DNA from: Hanleya hanleyi
Lineage: Eukaryota; Mollusca; Polyplacophora; Lepidopleurida; Hanleyidae
Assembly (NCBI GenBank): GCA_036873755.1
Contig: JAVTVY010039385.1
Span: 62,001-126,000 of the forward strand
Direction: 5' to 3'
DNA length: 64,000 nt
Part shown: positions 53,760-64,000 of the stretch, piece after piece
Position numbering within the stretch: position 1 is the first letter of the stretch
Layout: every line of letters begins with the position of its first letter
Made by a program: the position numbers and the translations under genes
Notes under the pieces: model-generated
Seen by the model: the letters and a program-made list of their open reading frames with translations, nothing else
The model's database searches: none
Told to the model about the DNA's origin: nothing

Positions 53760-54770
53760 TATAGGCCTATGGGCCTACCCAGACCTCCATGACTTTTTCC
53801 AAAAATTTCACCGCTTACCTCCGCATCGTGTTCTAAATGACGAGACGAGAAAAACAAGACCAAACAACCCATATCACAATGAACGTGTGTGAATTTCTCA
53901 GGTGGAACCTATACCCCCCATAGCCAACCTATAGGCCTATATACAGCCCTCGGTGACTTTTCCCAAAAAATTCACCGCTTACCTCCGGGACCCCTCCTAT
54001 CGTGTTCTAAATGACGAGACGAGAAAAACAAGACCAAACAACCCATATCACAATGAGCGTGTGTTAATTTCCCAGGTTGAACCTATACCCCCATAGCCAG
54101 CCTATGAGTGAGTGAGTGAATAGGGTTTAATGTCGCTTTCAACATTTTCCCAGCTATATCACGACGGGGAAGGGAAGGGAGGGGAGAGGGAGGGGCAGGG
54201 GTACCTACTTGTAACAGAGCAGATCTAATGCTGCCATTTTATAGTGCTATCCCACTGAAGTATCATGCCGTAGGCAGACATGACACCCCACTCAGTCACA
54301 TTATACTGACACCGAGCGAACCAGTCCTTGTTCTATCCTCTTAATGCTGAGCGTAAGCGAGGGAGCAACAAGTTCCATTTTTCAAGTCTTAGGTATGACC
54401 CGGCCTGGGATCGAACCCAGTACCTACCGCTTACGAGGCCGACGCTCTAACCATTAGGCCACCGCAGTGCCAGCCTATGAGCCTATATACAGCCCTTTCC
54501 AAAAATTTCACCGCTTACCTCCGGGACCCTTCCCATCATGTTCTAAATGACGAGACGAGAAAAACAAGACCAAACAACCCATATCACAATGAACGTGTGT
54601 GAATTTCCCAGATTGAACCTATACCCCCATAGCCAGCCTAAAGGCCTATATACAGGCCTACCCGGTACTTTTCCCAAATATTTCACCGATTCGCTCCGGG
54701 ACCCTTCCCATTGTCATTTTCTTGGCGAGACGAGAAAAACGAGACGGCCACAAGCCATAGTAAAGCCCGC
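53760..54770. repeat. ~170-bp tandem repeat, about 3.5 copies, split by a SINE
   Basis: AATGACGAGACGAGAAAAAC recurs at 53836, 54010 and 54546, with a diverged copy at 54721. TTCACCGCTTACCTCCG and CCTATACCCCCATAGCC recur with it. Removing the SINE restores the period. Confidence 0.85.
54109..54469 (-). mobile_element. tRNA-derived SINE with 12-bp TSD
   Basis: Flanked by CCAGCCTATGAG at 54097-54108 and 54470-54481. On the minus strand it starts with a tRNA-like head: box A TGGCCTAATGG (54461-54451), anticodon-loop-like CCTCGTA and box B GGTTCGATCCC (54417-54407), with a 33-nt gap. It ends in a tail with GCGACATTAAACCCTATTCA and (CACT)n. RNA polymerase III promoter inferred from boxes A and B. 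Not a functional tRNA gene. Confidence 0.9.
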
Positions 54771-54839
54771 GAAACAAAATTGACCATCCCCATACCCCAT
54801 ACAGGCATTTTCCCTTATATTGTATAATACAGACCCCTA

Positions 54840-55210
54840 CTGTAGGGGTAAAGTCCGTATTCCGCTTTTTTTCTGGAGAAATGTTTACATGCACCCACCC
54901 CATTGACTTGATAGGCAGGCCCCGATAAGCCCGGGGACCGATATTAGCCCTTTTGGCTAGGGTTGATAGGTGTTTTCCCTTATTTTAGGGGTAAAGTCCG
55001 TATTCCGCTTTTTATAGTTTCGGGAAAAAATCCTAATTTTACATGCACCCACCCCATTGACTGGATAGGCAGGTCCCCAATAAGCCCGGGGACCGATATT
55101 AGCCCTTTTGGCTAGGGTTGATAGGTGTTTTCCCCTATTTTAGGGGTAAAGTCCGTGTTCCGCTTTTTATAGTTTCGGGAAAAAATCCTAATTTTACATG
55201 CACCCACCCA
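54840..55210. repeat. ~150-bp tandem repeat, about 2.4 copies
   Basis: GGGGTAAAGTCCGTATTCCG, ACATGCACCCACCC and GGACCGATATTAGCCCTTTT recur with a ~150-bp period (units near 54840, 54988, 55142). Confidence 0.85.
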
Positions 55211-56085
55211 TGACTGGATGCCCCTTCACGAATGCTTCACTTTGATACCTCACTCGACCCAATCGGACCATGCAGCGTATTTCAAGTCTAGGGACTACTT
55301 TTTCTCCGCGGAAGCTTTTTCCCGCGACCGCATCACCGCCAGACCGCATCACCGCGGATGAATACAAAGGTCAAAGGTTGCCGGAACTATTTAAATAAGG
55401 TAGAATCGGCGTTTCATATACTACTTATATTCCACAAAGTTTCTTGGGCAGGAAAGTGGTCATCGGTGGCTGTTATGTTAAACTGACAGTTCCAGTAATA
55501 ACTGTACAGCATCAATCTGCCTGCAGGGCCTCGTACGGAGGTACGGTATACCTGGGGTCGATTTTATGAAACCTCACTTGACTTGAGTTTTCCAAGGGCA
55601 ATTTTCGCACTTGACCAATTGCACTTCAAAAAAATCTCAAGTTGTGTTTCACCAAACGTTTTTGTCCGCACTTGGTCAAGTGACGTTTGAAGTGACCTTT
55701 TTGGAACTCTTTTGTGCGGTTTGGTAATAAATAGTACCCCCGCAGAATCAAGTGTATGCTCAAAATACTTTATACGTAGGAGTCAATCGGTAGAATTTCA
55801 GTCGTCAAATAAATATGTCTATGCCATTTTTGGATCTATGAGATGAAGAACAATGCCCGCACGTGCATTATGATGCATGGGTACATGAAAAAAGCCTTAT
55901 TTTTCGACATCATCTCCCTTCGTATTGGTCATTTCAAGTACGTTTTTATTTCAAGTGCGGTTTTCCAGGGAGGTCCGACCACACTTGAGGAGGGTGCTCT
56001 CCCATTTTTGAGGGATCAGCGAACCCTGGCATTCCACGTAGAAATAATGTCTTAAAATGATATGTAAAATAAACGAATGTGGATT
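55211..56085. other. No recognisable gene
   Basis: Contains a partial copy of the palindrome's outer satellite (about 55215-55290) and an AAGTG/CACTT-rich stretch (55565-55700). A 70-codon plus-strand open frame at 55843-56055 has no recognised domain. Confidence 0.4.
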
Positions 56086-56089
56086 ATGT

Positions 56090-57105
56090 AATTAGAGTAT
56101 CTATATATTAAACAGACCATCGTCTATTCATGTGGCTAGTGAGCGTACCACATAAGTTGTATCAATATGTATTTAAAATCAGATATTATTGCCGCGAGTG
56201 CACCATGTTTCGTGGTCTGTTATCGGTCTGTTTTCTATGTGTTAGACCAGAAAATCAAATGGGGCCATGCATATTTTTCAATATCGATGCCTACTTATGC
56301 AAAACAAACGTGAAATAGAACAATAAATCGATATATTTTATTCAGATTTATTTCCAGGAAAAGGCGTAGAATGCATCTCCGTCGACCTAAGACATAGGCG
56401 GCCCCTGGACCCTCACCTGTTGGGCTGTGAGGATTCGTTTATTTTAGCTTTGTGTAAACGAATCGGTATCATATTGGTTTCTGATGTTCCATGACGTAAA
56501 TATGACGTAGGTCTTAAATATAACTAGAAAGTCAAATGGGTTGAGGCATGAGGTGTGATTTTTTCAATATAGATGCGTGCATTATAATTGCGAAACAGTT
56601 GTGAAAATGGAACCAAAAATCTGCATACATTATGTTCAGATCTATTTCCGGGAATACTCTTAAAACGCGTCTCCGGCGATCTAGGACCTCCGAGCTTCGG
56701 GGTCCTAGGCGGCTCCTGGACCGTCGCCTGTTGGGCTGTGAGGATTTGCTTATTTTAGCTTTGTGCAAATGAATCGTATCGGCACGCGTATTGGTATCTG
56801 TTCCACCTCGAAAGAGTCATTGTGTTTTTATGTGTTAAATATAACTAGACAGCCAAATGGATTCAGGCATGGGGTGCGATTTTTGCAATATCGATGTGTG
56901 CTTATAAATGCGAAACAAGCGTGAAAGTGGAACCATAAATCCGCATACATTATGTTCAGATTTATTTCCGGGAACACTCTTAGAACGTATCCCCGGCGAC
57001 CTAGGACCCCGGAGCTTCAGGGGCCTAGGCGGCCCCTCGACTCTCGCCTGATGGGCTGTGATACTCAACCCCCTCCATGAATTTTCGCTGAATCCGCCCT
57101 TGCCA
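56090..57105. repeat. Three ~330-bp dispersed-repeat copies with GGCGGC(C/T)CCT core
   Basis: Each copy contains AATCTGCATACATTATGTTC or close variants, TTTATTTCCGGGAA and TAGGCGGCCCCT..CTGTTGGGCTGT (cores near 56400, 56710 and 57030). A fourth copy is at 43890-44110. They are arranged as an imperfect tandem array; the origin is unknown. Confidence 0.75.
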
Positions 57106-58320
57106 CTTGATATATACATGTATCGATACGAGTAAATACTGTGTACAGACAACACAGCAACAGAAAAATAATTTAATTGTAAAGCTCGAGATACCGGTAC
57201 ATGTATATATTTTTATCAATGTCATTCAACAAAAACTAAAGCATTTGTGCAATATAATATTCCATATGCCCTCAAGCTATATAAACTCATTTAAAATGTA
57301 TTCAATCTTATATGTTTATCTGCATGTACATCTGACCTGTTTTTCACGCATGAGATCATTTGCAGCCGTTAATATTATGAGACGTAACGGCTGGCTTGCA
57401 TCCCGCGTTCTACATCACCTGGTATTCAGCGGCCTTTATAATATATTATGTGCAGATTGAATATATAACTTACTACACAATCACGTCAGACGAACGTGAA
57501 CACATTTGGAAAACATTGTAATAGCTGAATCATTAGTCGAAGAATTGTCATGGCGTGCCTTGGCGTTCTTGGACGAAGGGTGCCGGTAAGTTCGTGCAAT
57601 TTACCGCAAATGGTATAAAGATTGTCTGCCATACTGTTATTATGGATAGTTAGACCTTAATGAGTTAAACTAGTCGTACGGTTTAAGAAACCACATGTTG
57701 TATTGTGATTCAGCTTGACTCGGTAAATGAATTCAAATCTTTGTCCTCGCACTACACGAAAATCTTGATTTGAAATTATTTAACATCACCACTGAATGTA
57801 AGGTGGATATAACTTGCAAAAGTTTAAAGGCACCTGTAAATATTAGCATATGTAGATAAAATTTGTATGGTTTTCAAGCGAATACATTCAAGATCGCATC
57901 ATTGCGACTTAAGGATCGGTGCGATGTTAAGGGATTCTACGTCACACGTTCATTGTTGTTCTTCAAAAATTTACCATCACTTCATAGATGATATAGGCAT
58001 TCAAGCTTAATATGGGGAATTTTTTGGGAGATCCGTTGTATAGTGTTGCTGGGTGCTTGTATAATTCCTTCAGATTAGATTAAGTTTGACGCCCTGGTCA
58101 TTTATTTGATTATTCTTCTTCTTAGCCGATTTGATTCGCATCCAACGTGATTCCTATATCTGGTCTCTCATCGTTGAATTCAAGAAAAACCAAAATATCT
58201 TTATGTATGCCTCTCTCCTGTGAATTGTTCGGAAATTCAAATTGATTCTAAGATATTCTGTGAATAATAATGACTTCACATCGGCGATTCCATGGTATAG
58301 GACTATACATTTACTTACGA
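57106..58320. other. No gene seen; one weak candidate first exon
   Basis: ATG 57550 opens MACLGVLGRRVP, followed by a consensus donor CCG|GTAAGT at 57585/57586. Without a downstream exon this is only a possibility. The rest is AT-rich and unassigned. Confidence 0.25.
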
Positions 58321-61139
58321 AGTTCAACTATTAAAACAGCTGCCATTGTACCGGAAAAATGTCGTGGATCGTACCATGGTAAATTGAGACAATTGCACGA
58401 AGCTGTACAATGGATTTGTAATGGTTGAACAATGGTGTACTGTGTGATACACTGATGTGCCAAGGTAATTCGGCAAATTGTGGTGGGTCACCATTGGTTT
58501 AACTGTGGTGTACCAAGGTTTTATTACCATATACCATGGCTGTACCATACTCATGCCATGGAATTTTGCGACAAATTCATGGTACCACTGAATGACCAGC
58601 AAAACGAATAGTTTGATAGCAAAATTGTCTTATATTTGCTTATTTATGGATCTGAAACAGAGCATCATCCGTCATTTTGGTACAAAAACACAAGTTTCCA
58701 CACAAGAATGGTCAATCGATGAGCCATAGTTAAACAAAAGTAGAATTCTGATTATGGGACGGCCACCATCTTGGAAAATGTTGTCCAGTACTGCTCGTAC
58801 ACACATTTGAGCATCTCAACATCGGTTATATGAACCTCACTCCTCAGCGGTCAATTTAAGGTAGGATAAAAAATGTGGTACTTCTGCTCCCGGACCCCGC
58901 TCTGTAGGACTATAAATAAAGTGGCTGAAACATATATTATTGAAGCAATTAGATACGGTGTTTGTCGTAATATATCCTGGTCAGACGGTCAGAGTTAGGC
59001 TAAGTGAACCCCACAAAGCTGTCTCTTGGGGGGTTCACCGTGGGGTTCCCTGGTGTAAAAAGGAATAGGACCCCAATGAGGTTCCTGGGTGTGAAAAGGA
59101 ATAAGACCCAAACGTCCTGATATGACTGAAGTATAGTTGAAAACGACGTTGAATCATATTCACCCACTCACATTTGCTTATCGCCTAAAACATTAAATCT
59201 CTAAGCACACGGGAGGAACAATCTGCGAATATTTCGAGAAAAAATAGCGGATTCTAGCGAAATTGCTCCAATTCTTAAAGCCTGTGACTTCCCAACGAAG
59301 CTCAACAAAACTCGGCGTTGCACAGTCTGACGAATATTTGATGTTTGGAGACCAGGTTAACGGGCGTTCGCGAACGTCCGGCTTCAGTTTCGAGATAAAC
59401 CAAGGTACAGGCGAAAAGAAAATGTATGGTTTACCCAAATCAAAAAGCATCAATATATCACCTTCGCATATCGAAGTCAAACACTACACGTGTTTCCTTG
59501 GTTGAACGTACATAACACATTATCTGATTATCAGAATACGGGTATGGTGATGTCATAGCACTATAAATATTCCGTGGTCCATATTAAGAGAAGTGCAATA
59601 CATCGCCTCTTTAAAATTCAAATTTGATTGGCTATTCGAAAGAAATTAACATCAACACAACCGCCACTCCCGATTTGAACAATTTACCCCTGTTCATATT
59701 CGGTCAAGGTAAATGACGGAACGTTAGTGAAGTGTTTAACTTCAAATGTGAAGATGCAATATATCAGTCTGTTTTGGTTATCTGCAATCAAACAATATAC
59801 ATGTATATCGGGCCTGAATATTTTTGGAGAGGCCCGACCATATTTTTGGGGGAATCAAATGAAAATGTCCTCTTCCTGGCAACACAATTGTTCTATCTAA
59901 GCAAAATCCTTGGGAAATCGAGGCTAATCGACTAAAAATTTCTCTCAATCGAGTGATAATGGTTGTCATTTTGAATGTAATGACTGTGCCCGGACTCTTT
60001 GTGACCATTGTCCGTTCGTCTTCTGGTTGCCATTCTATGTCAAACGCCAGTTATCAACGCCAAATGCCGCGATAACCTTGTCACAATGTTTAATAATACA
60101 AACAGCAAGGTATTGTCTCCTTGTGTTAGAAACGTAGCGTACCGTTTCTCCAGGTTCATAGGGCTAGTATCCTTTTTTTACTACTGTATGGCCCATTAGG
60201 CTCCATAAAAAATGCCTTGTTTCTCATCACCACCCGCCCCGATTTATTTTTTATTTTTTCTCACCTGCCTTGTTTGTGTTTCTCATTACTAGCAACTTGA
60301 TGTTTCTTCTGTGCGCCATTGGATGTCATGGTTATTAGATACTGTCCTGGATTGAGACTTCTTACTTGACTGTTTTGTGTGTGGAGATACTGAAGATGTT
60401 TATCTATTCGTCCTTTCCAAGACTGCGATAATAATTCTGTTACTCTTTGATCTGTAATTGGACCTCGTTGAAGTTCTTTCAATGACAAGTATCTTTGCTG
60501 TATCTTTGCTGACAAGTACCTTTGCTGTAATCAAGGCGACATGTCCGTGATATTGTCGCGTTGTTTGCAATTTTATGGTTGTAATCTCATTTTCGTTCTG
60601 TTTGTGTATAAATTTCCAGTCGTATATAAATGTATAGTAGTAATACAGGAACACATCTGCAGCATTGTCAAGGTATAAATTTATAGTTGATATTTATTTT
60701 CCGTTGAAGAACTTACGTTGTTCTATTCCTCAGTGATACAGTTTCATGCCTAGTGGACTTTGCGGTATGACTGCCCAAGGTCATATTCATGATCGTCAGT
60801 TCATGATCGTCATGTTCACAATTTTGCGAAAATAGCTCAGCTTATTGTTTTCTGCTGGAATATAAACACCCACAGTTTTGTCTTTCAAATCACAATGATT
60901 CAGATTTTAGCAATACCATCTTTCGAGTTCTGTCTACCTGCATAGGAATGAAGAGTTGGCGACTACGAAATCAGAATGAGATGGCCTCACATATATAGCA
61001 GTATGCAGGAGGTGAGAAAGGAAATACAAACGCCATGGGATTTCTGCCGATTTATCCAATGTATTTATTCAATCTCTAGCAAGATCGTGTATAAAATGAA
61101 ATTTATTGAATTGTATATATACCATTTTAGGACCAAATT
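58321..61139. other. No recognisable gene
   Basis: 58340-58600 is enriched in ACCATGG/TGTACCAT words, perhaps an old palindromic repeat. A SINE-like tail (GATATGACTGAAG..ACGACGTTGAATCA) lies at about 59112-59170. 60190-60260 has an inverted partner at 63070-63168 (GGGAAACAAGGCA). Open frames near 59193-59505 lack domains. Confidence 0.4.
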
Positions 61140-63014
61140 TATGGTGTTCTATTTGGGCCAAGTTTGCGTCGCGTGGCGACTTTTAGAAACTCGCCACTCG
61201 CCACGCGCCGTGGATCTCTCCGGCGCGCGGCGACTGGCGACTTTTTGCTATCTCTTAACCTGCAAAAACTCGCCAGTCGCCACCCGCCGTAAAACACGGC
61301 GAGTTTCGCTCTATCTCTTAACCTGGAAAAACTCGCCGCGCGCCACTCGCCGGATGAACCACGGCGCGCGGCGACTGGCGACTTTTGACTGTAGTGAAAC
61401 TCGCCACTCGCCACGCGCCGTGGACCTCTCCGGCGCGCGGCGACTGGCGACTTTCTGCTATCTCTTAACCTGCAAAAACTCGCCAGTCGCCACCCGCCGT
61501 AAAACACGGCGAGTTTCGCTCTATCTCTTAACCTGGAAAAACTCGCCGCGCGCCATTCGCCGGATGAACCACGGCGCGCGGCGACTGGCGACTTTTGACT
61601 TCTGGAATTCTCAGGACTTTTTCTCAAGTGCGCATGCCCGGGGAGCATCAATTGTCGGAATATTTTGTTCGAAACATGCTGTCATTTAATTTAATTTTAA
61701 ATCTCTTCCTCGTGCATAAATATACATAATTTCTAATGAATGAACTCTCCAGCTACATCTGATGCTATGTGACTAATTTTGAAGATGTAAGCTATCTGTA
61801 ATAATTAATATAGTTGTTTTTTGAAACAAGTTTCTTTTTAATGCAATACGCATATAGGGCAATCTAATTTTGTCAAATGTGCAATTATTTCTTTATTAAA
61901 ATACTCGTTATCCGTTTCTGTGCAGAACTTGCATACTCTCGTTATTATCTGCTGGTATATTTTAAAAAGTTGACACCAAGACAACATTTTCAATCGTTTT
62001 TTTAATCTTTTTTTATATAAGTGCCTATATATATTTATAAAACAGCATATCGTTTTCAATTCAGAATGAATCGCTTTGAAACTGTTCTTTATTTAAGATA
62101 CAATAAAGCACTCGACGCGGGAATTTTGTTTTACAAGATAAAAGCAACGTCAACTAATATGCTGTATGAAATATTAAGAAAGCGAATAGAGCGTCATCGT
62201 CATATTGATTAAAAAAGTAAAAAAAATGCTAACATTTTCTCTGGATGATTGAATTTCTCTCTTCGTAAGTTTTATGTGAAAAACGGGCGATATCTTTGTA
62301 TAAGAGATCCTTTATTGCTGTTTTAATCCATAGAGCGGCTCTTTGTTGGGTTGATATTTCCTGTATCACAAACCCTACAAACTATCAAGACCCTATTTTT
62401 AAAGATGAAAAGACGTATTTCTTTCAACAGTTTCCATATTTTTTTAACTTCCTCAAATTCGATGAGATCGCGACTGTGATTTATGATATTGCAACTGCAT
62501 AATTGATGCTCCTCGGGCATGCGCACTTGAGAAAAAGTCCTGAGAATTCCAGAAGTCAAAAGTCGCCAGTCGCCGCGCGCCGTGGTTTGTCCGGCGAGTG
62601 GCGCGCGGCGAGTTTTTCCAGGTTAAGAGATAGAGCGAAACCCGCCGTGTTTTACGGCGCGTGACGACTGGCGAGTTTTTGCAGGTTAAGAGATAGCAGA
62701 AAGTCGCCAGTCGCCGCGCGCCGGAGATGTCCACGGCGCGTGGCGAGTGGCGAGTTTCACTACAGTCAAAAGTCGCCAGTCGCCGTGCGCCGTGGTTCAT
62801 CCGGCGAGTGGCGCGCGGCGAGTTTTTCCAGGTTAAGAGATAGAGCGAAACTCGCCGTGTTTTACGGCGGGTGGCGACTGGCGAGTTTTTGCAGGTTAAG
62901 AGATAGCAAAAAGTCGCCAGTCGCCGCGCGCCGGAGAGATCCACGGCGCGTGGCGAGTGGCGAGTTTCTAAAAGTCGCCACGCGACGCAAACTTGGCCCA
63001 AATAGAACACCATA
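61140..63014. mobile_element. 1.87-kb GC-rich foldback transposon, 6-bp TSD
   Basis: Inverted ends of ~515 bp: TATGGTGTTCTATTTGGGCC at 61140, and the complementary end at 63014. They are flanked by CAAATT at 61134-61139 and 63015-63020. Each arm is made of about two 210-bp units of CGCCACTCGCC/GGCGACTGGCGAC words with many small inner hairpins. The centre (about 61660-62500) is AT-rich and has no recognised gene. Long open frames in the arms are artefacts of the repeat. Family unassigned. Confidence 0.85.
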
Positions 63015-63020
63015 CAAATT

Positions 63021-64000
63021 AGACTATCACTATCTTAATATCAGTGGATTCTTGAATAAACTGAACAATTCCTATGCCCTTTCGAAAATAAAAAATAAAA
63101 AAGGACCGCCCGTCCGACTTTTTGTAAGGTCGGTGATGGGAAACAAGGCAATTTTTATGGGGCATTACCTCAAGTGTTCTTTGAGGTTAAAATATTGAAG
63201 CTCTTAGCCTAGGGTCTGACCTTGAGAAATGTGTTTTAATCCGCTCATGGGCGACGTTACAGCGACTCACAAGTTACTGCAATGAACATCAACTTAGAGC
63301 AGAATGAAGAAGCATACTAAAGCACAGCGTTATTACCATTGGTATCTGGTATGAGCAAGATAAGGAATTGACCTGTGAGAGAGTCAGTGATTTAAATTAT
63401 ATACAGGGATATTGACGATCTCGGATTTGTTCTTCACGAAGGTGACGGGAGGGTTTGCAATCCAAAGCTTGAACGATGAAGGTGTAGTGATTATTACTTG
63501 TATTCATGCAAATTGCTTCCGTGGATATCGTAAACTAATATCTCATATCAGAATGTCACTATCGTGTGTTTGAGGAATTTATTGTAATGAAACATCATAT
63601 TACGAGTTCGATCAATAACCATAACACCCATGTTTTTTAATCATTAAACTTTATCTAAGATTCTGGTATTTAAACTTCATGAAACACCTCTGGAAGGTGA
63701 TGGATTTCCCTTTTTGGCTTTGATGGTTTTTTTGCCTTTCTATGCCCAATGCACACGAAAGCTGCATTTGATGAAACATCGGACAATATCCCGTTTTTCC
63801 ATCTACAAAATGTTTATGCAACCGAACACGTTTTTCGTCAATCGGTGACGTCCGACACAGAAACTCAAAATACAAACAAACGGACCACAACAAACCCGGG
63901 AACAGTTGTTCAATTTGAAAAGACAACCCTTCTTTAATACGATACTTGTTAAAGAGGAACGTGCGGCCGATTAGAATTCATGTTTCCGGGATTTTGTTTA
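63021..64000. other. No recognisable gene
   Basis: Only short open frames. The first ~150 bp carries the inverted partner of 60190-60260; the rest is unassigned. Confidence 0.4.

Noticed and set aside
54395..54469. Functional tRNA gene
   Set aside because: Boxes A and B are present, but the acceptor stem does not close and the sequence continues into a SINE body flanked by a 12-bp duplication.
61139..63013. 170-237-codon open frames in both arms of the foldback element
   Set aside because: Arg/Ser/Ala-rich repeats generated by the CGCCACTCGCC words, open on both strands of the inverted repeat. No independent evidence of coding.

Overview
The window reads as metazoan nuclear DNA, most likely from a mollusc (inference). 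Reasons: intron-style splice signals, no bacterial gene packing, I-clade non-LTR retrotransposons with CCHC gag proteins, tRNA-derived SINEs ending in (GTGA)n/(CACT)n tails, ~155-bp tandem arrays of the kind described in bivalve 'pearl' elements, and many foldback and MITE-like repeats. I see no conserved single-copy host gene. Almost everything that can be named is a mobile element, a fragment of one, or a tandem array.

Layout. 1-1455: two tandem arrays (~182-bp and 31-bp units). 3.2-10.5 kb: ~155-bp tandem arrays, partly inside a 3.95-kb element (6549-10502) with 35-bp inverted ends and a 10-bp target duplication; that element was itself hit by a 602-bp hAT-like MITE and a 127-bp retro-insert. 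10.6-33.5 kb: a recent tandem duplication of an ~8.06-kb unit. Each copy holds a MITE, a broken PHD/FLYWCH-type gene fragment and a 5'-truncated non-LTR retrotransposon. A full-length 6.75-kb I-clade LINE (18240-24985) then inserted into the first copy only, with an 8-bp target duplication. 33.7-39.5 kb and 41.6-43.7 kb: two TTAA-flanked, THAP-containing DNA transposons (Kolobok-like) with the same gene layout; the first is filled with LINE 3' fragments.

45.35-53.73 kb: the most unusual object, a giant inverted repeat with a 23-bp spacer at about 50079. Each arm carries, pointing outward, a C2H2-headed DNA-packaging-type ATPase gene and a second C2H2 gene. Each arm also has GGCGTT-rich iteron-like clusters, internal (GTGA)n tracts and an outer ~160-bp satellite built around CTGCGCATGCGCAG palindromes. 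The two proteins share both their zinc finger and a C-terminal helical module, so the second looks like the first without its ATPase domain. The packaging ATPase points to a polinton/adintovirus-like ancestry (inference). No polymerase, integrase, protease or capsid gene is visible, so this is a remnant, a satellite or a non-autonomous derivative. The left arm also received a reverse-transcriptase fragment.

53.8-57.1 kb: tandem arrays and a tRNA-derived SINE with a 12-bp target duplication. 57.1-61.1 kb and 63.0-64.0 kb: nothing I can name. 61.14-63.01 kb: a GC-rich foldback transposon with ~515-bp inverted ends.
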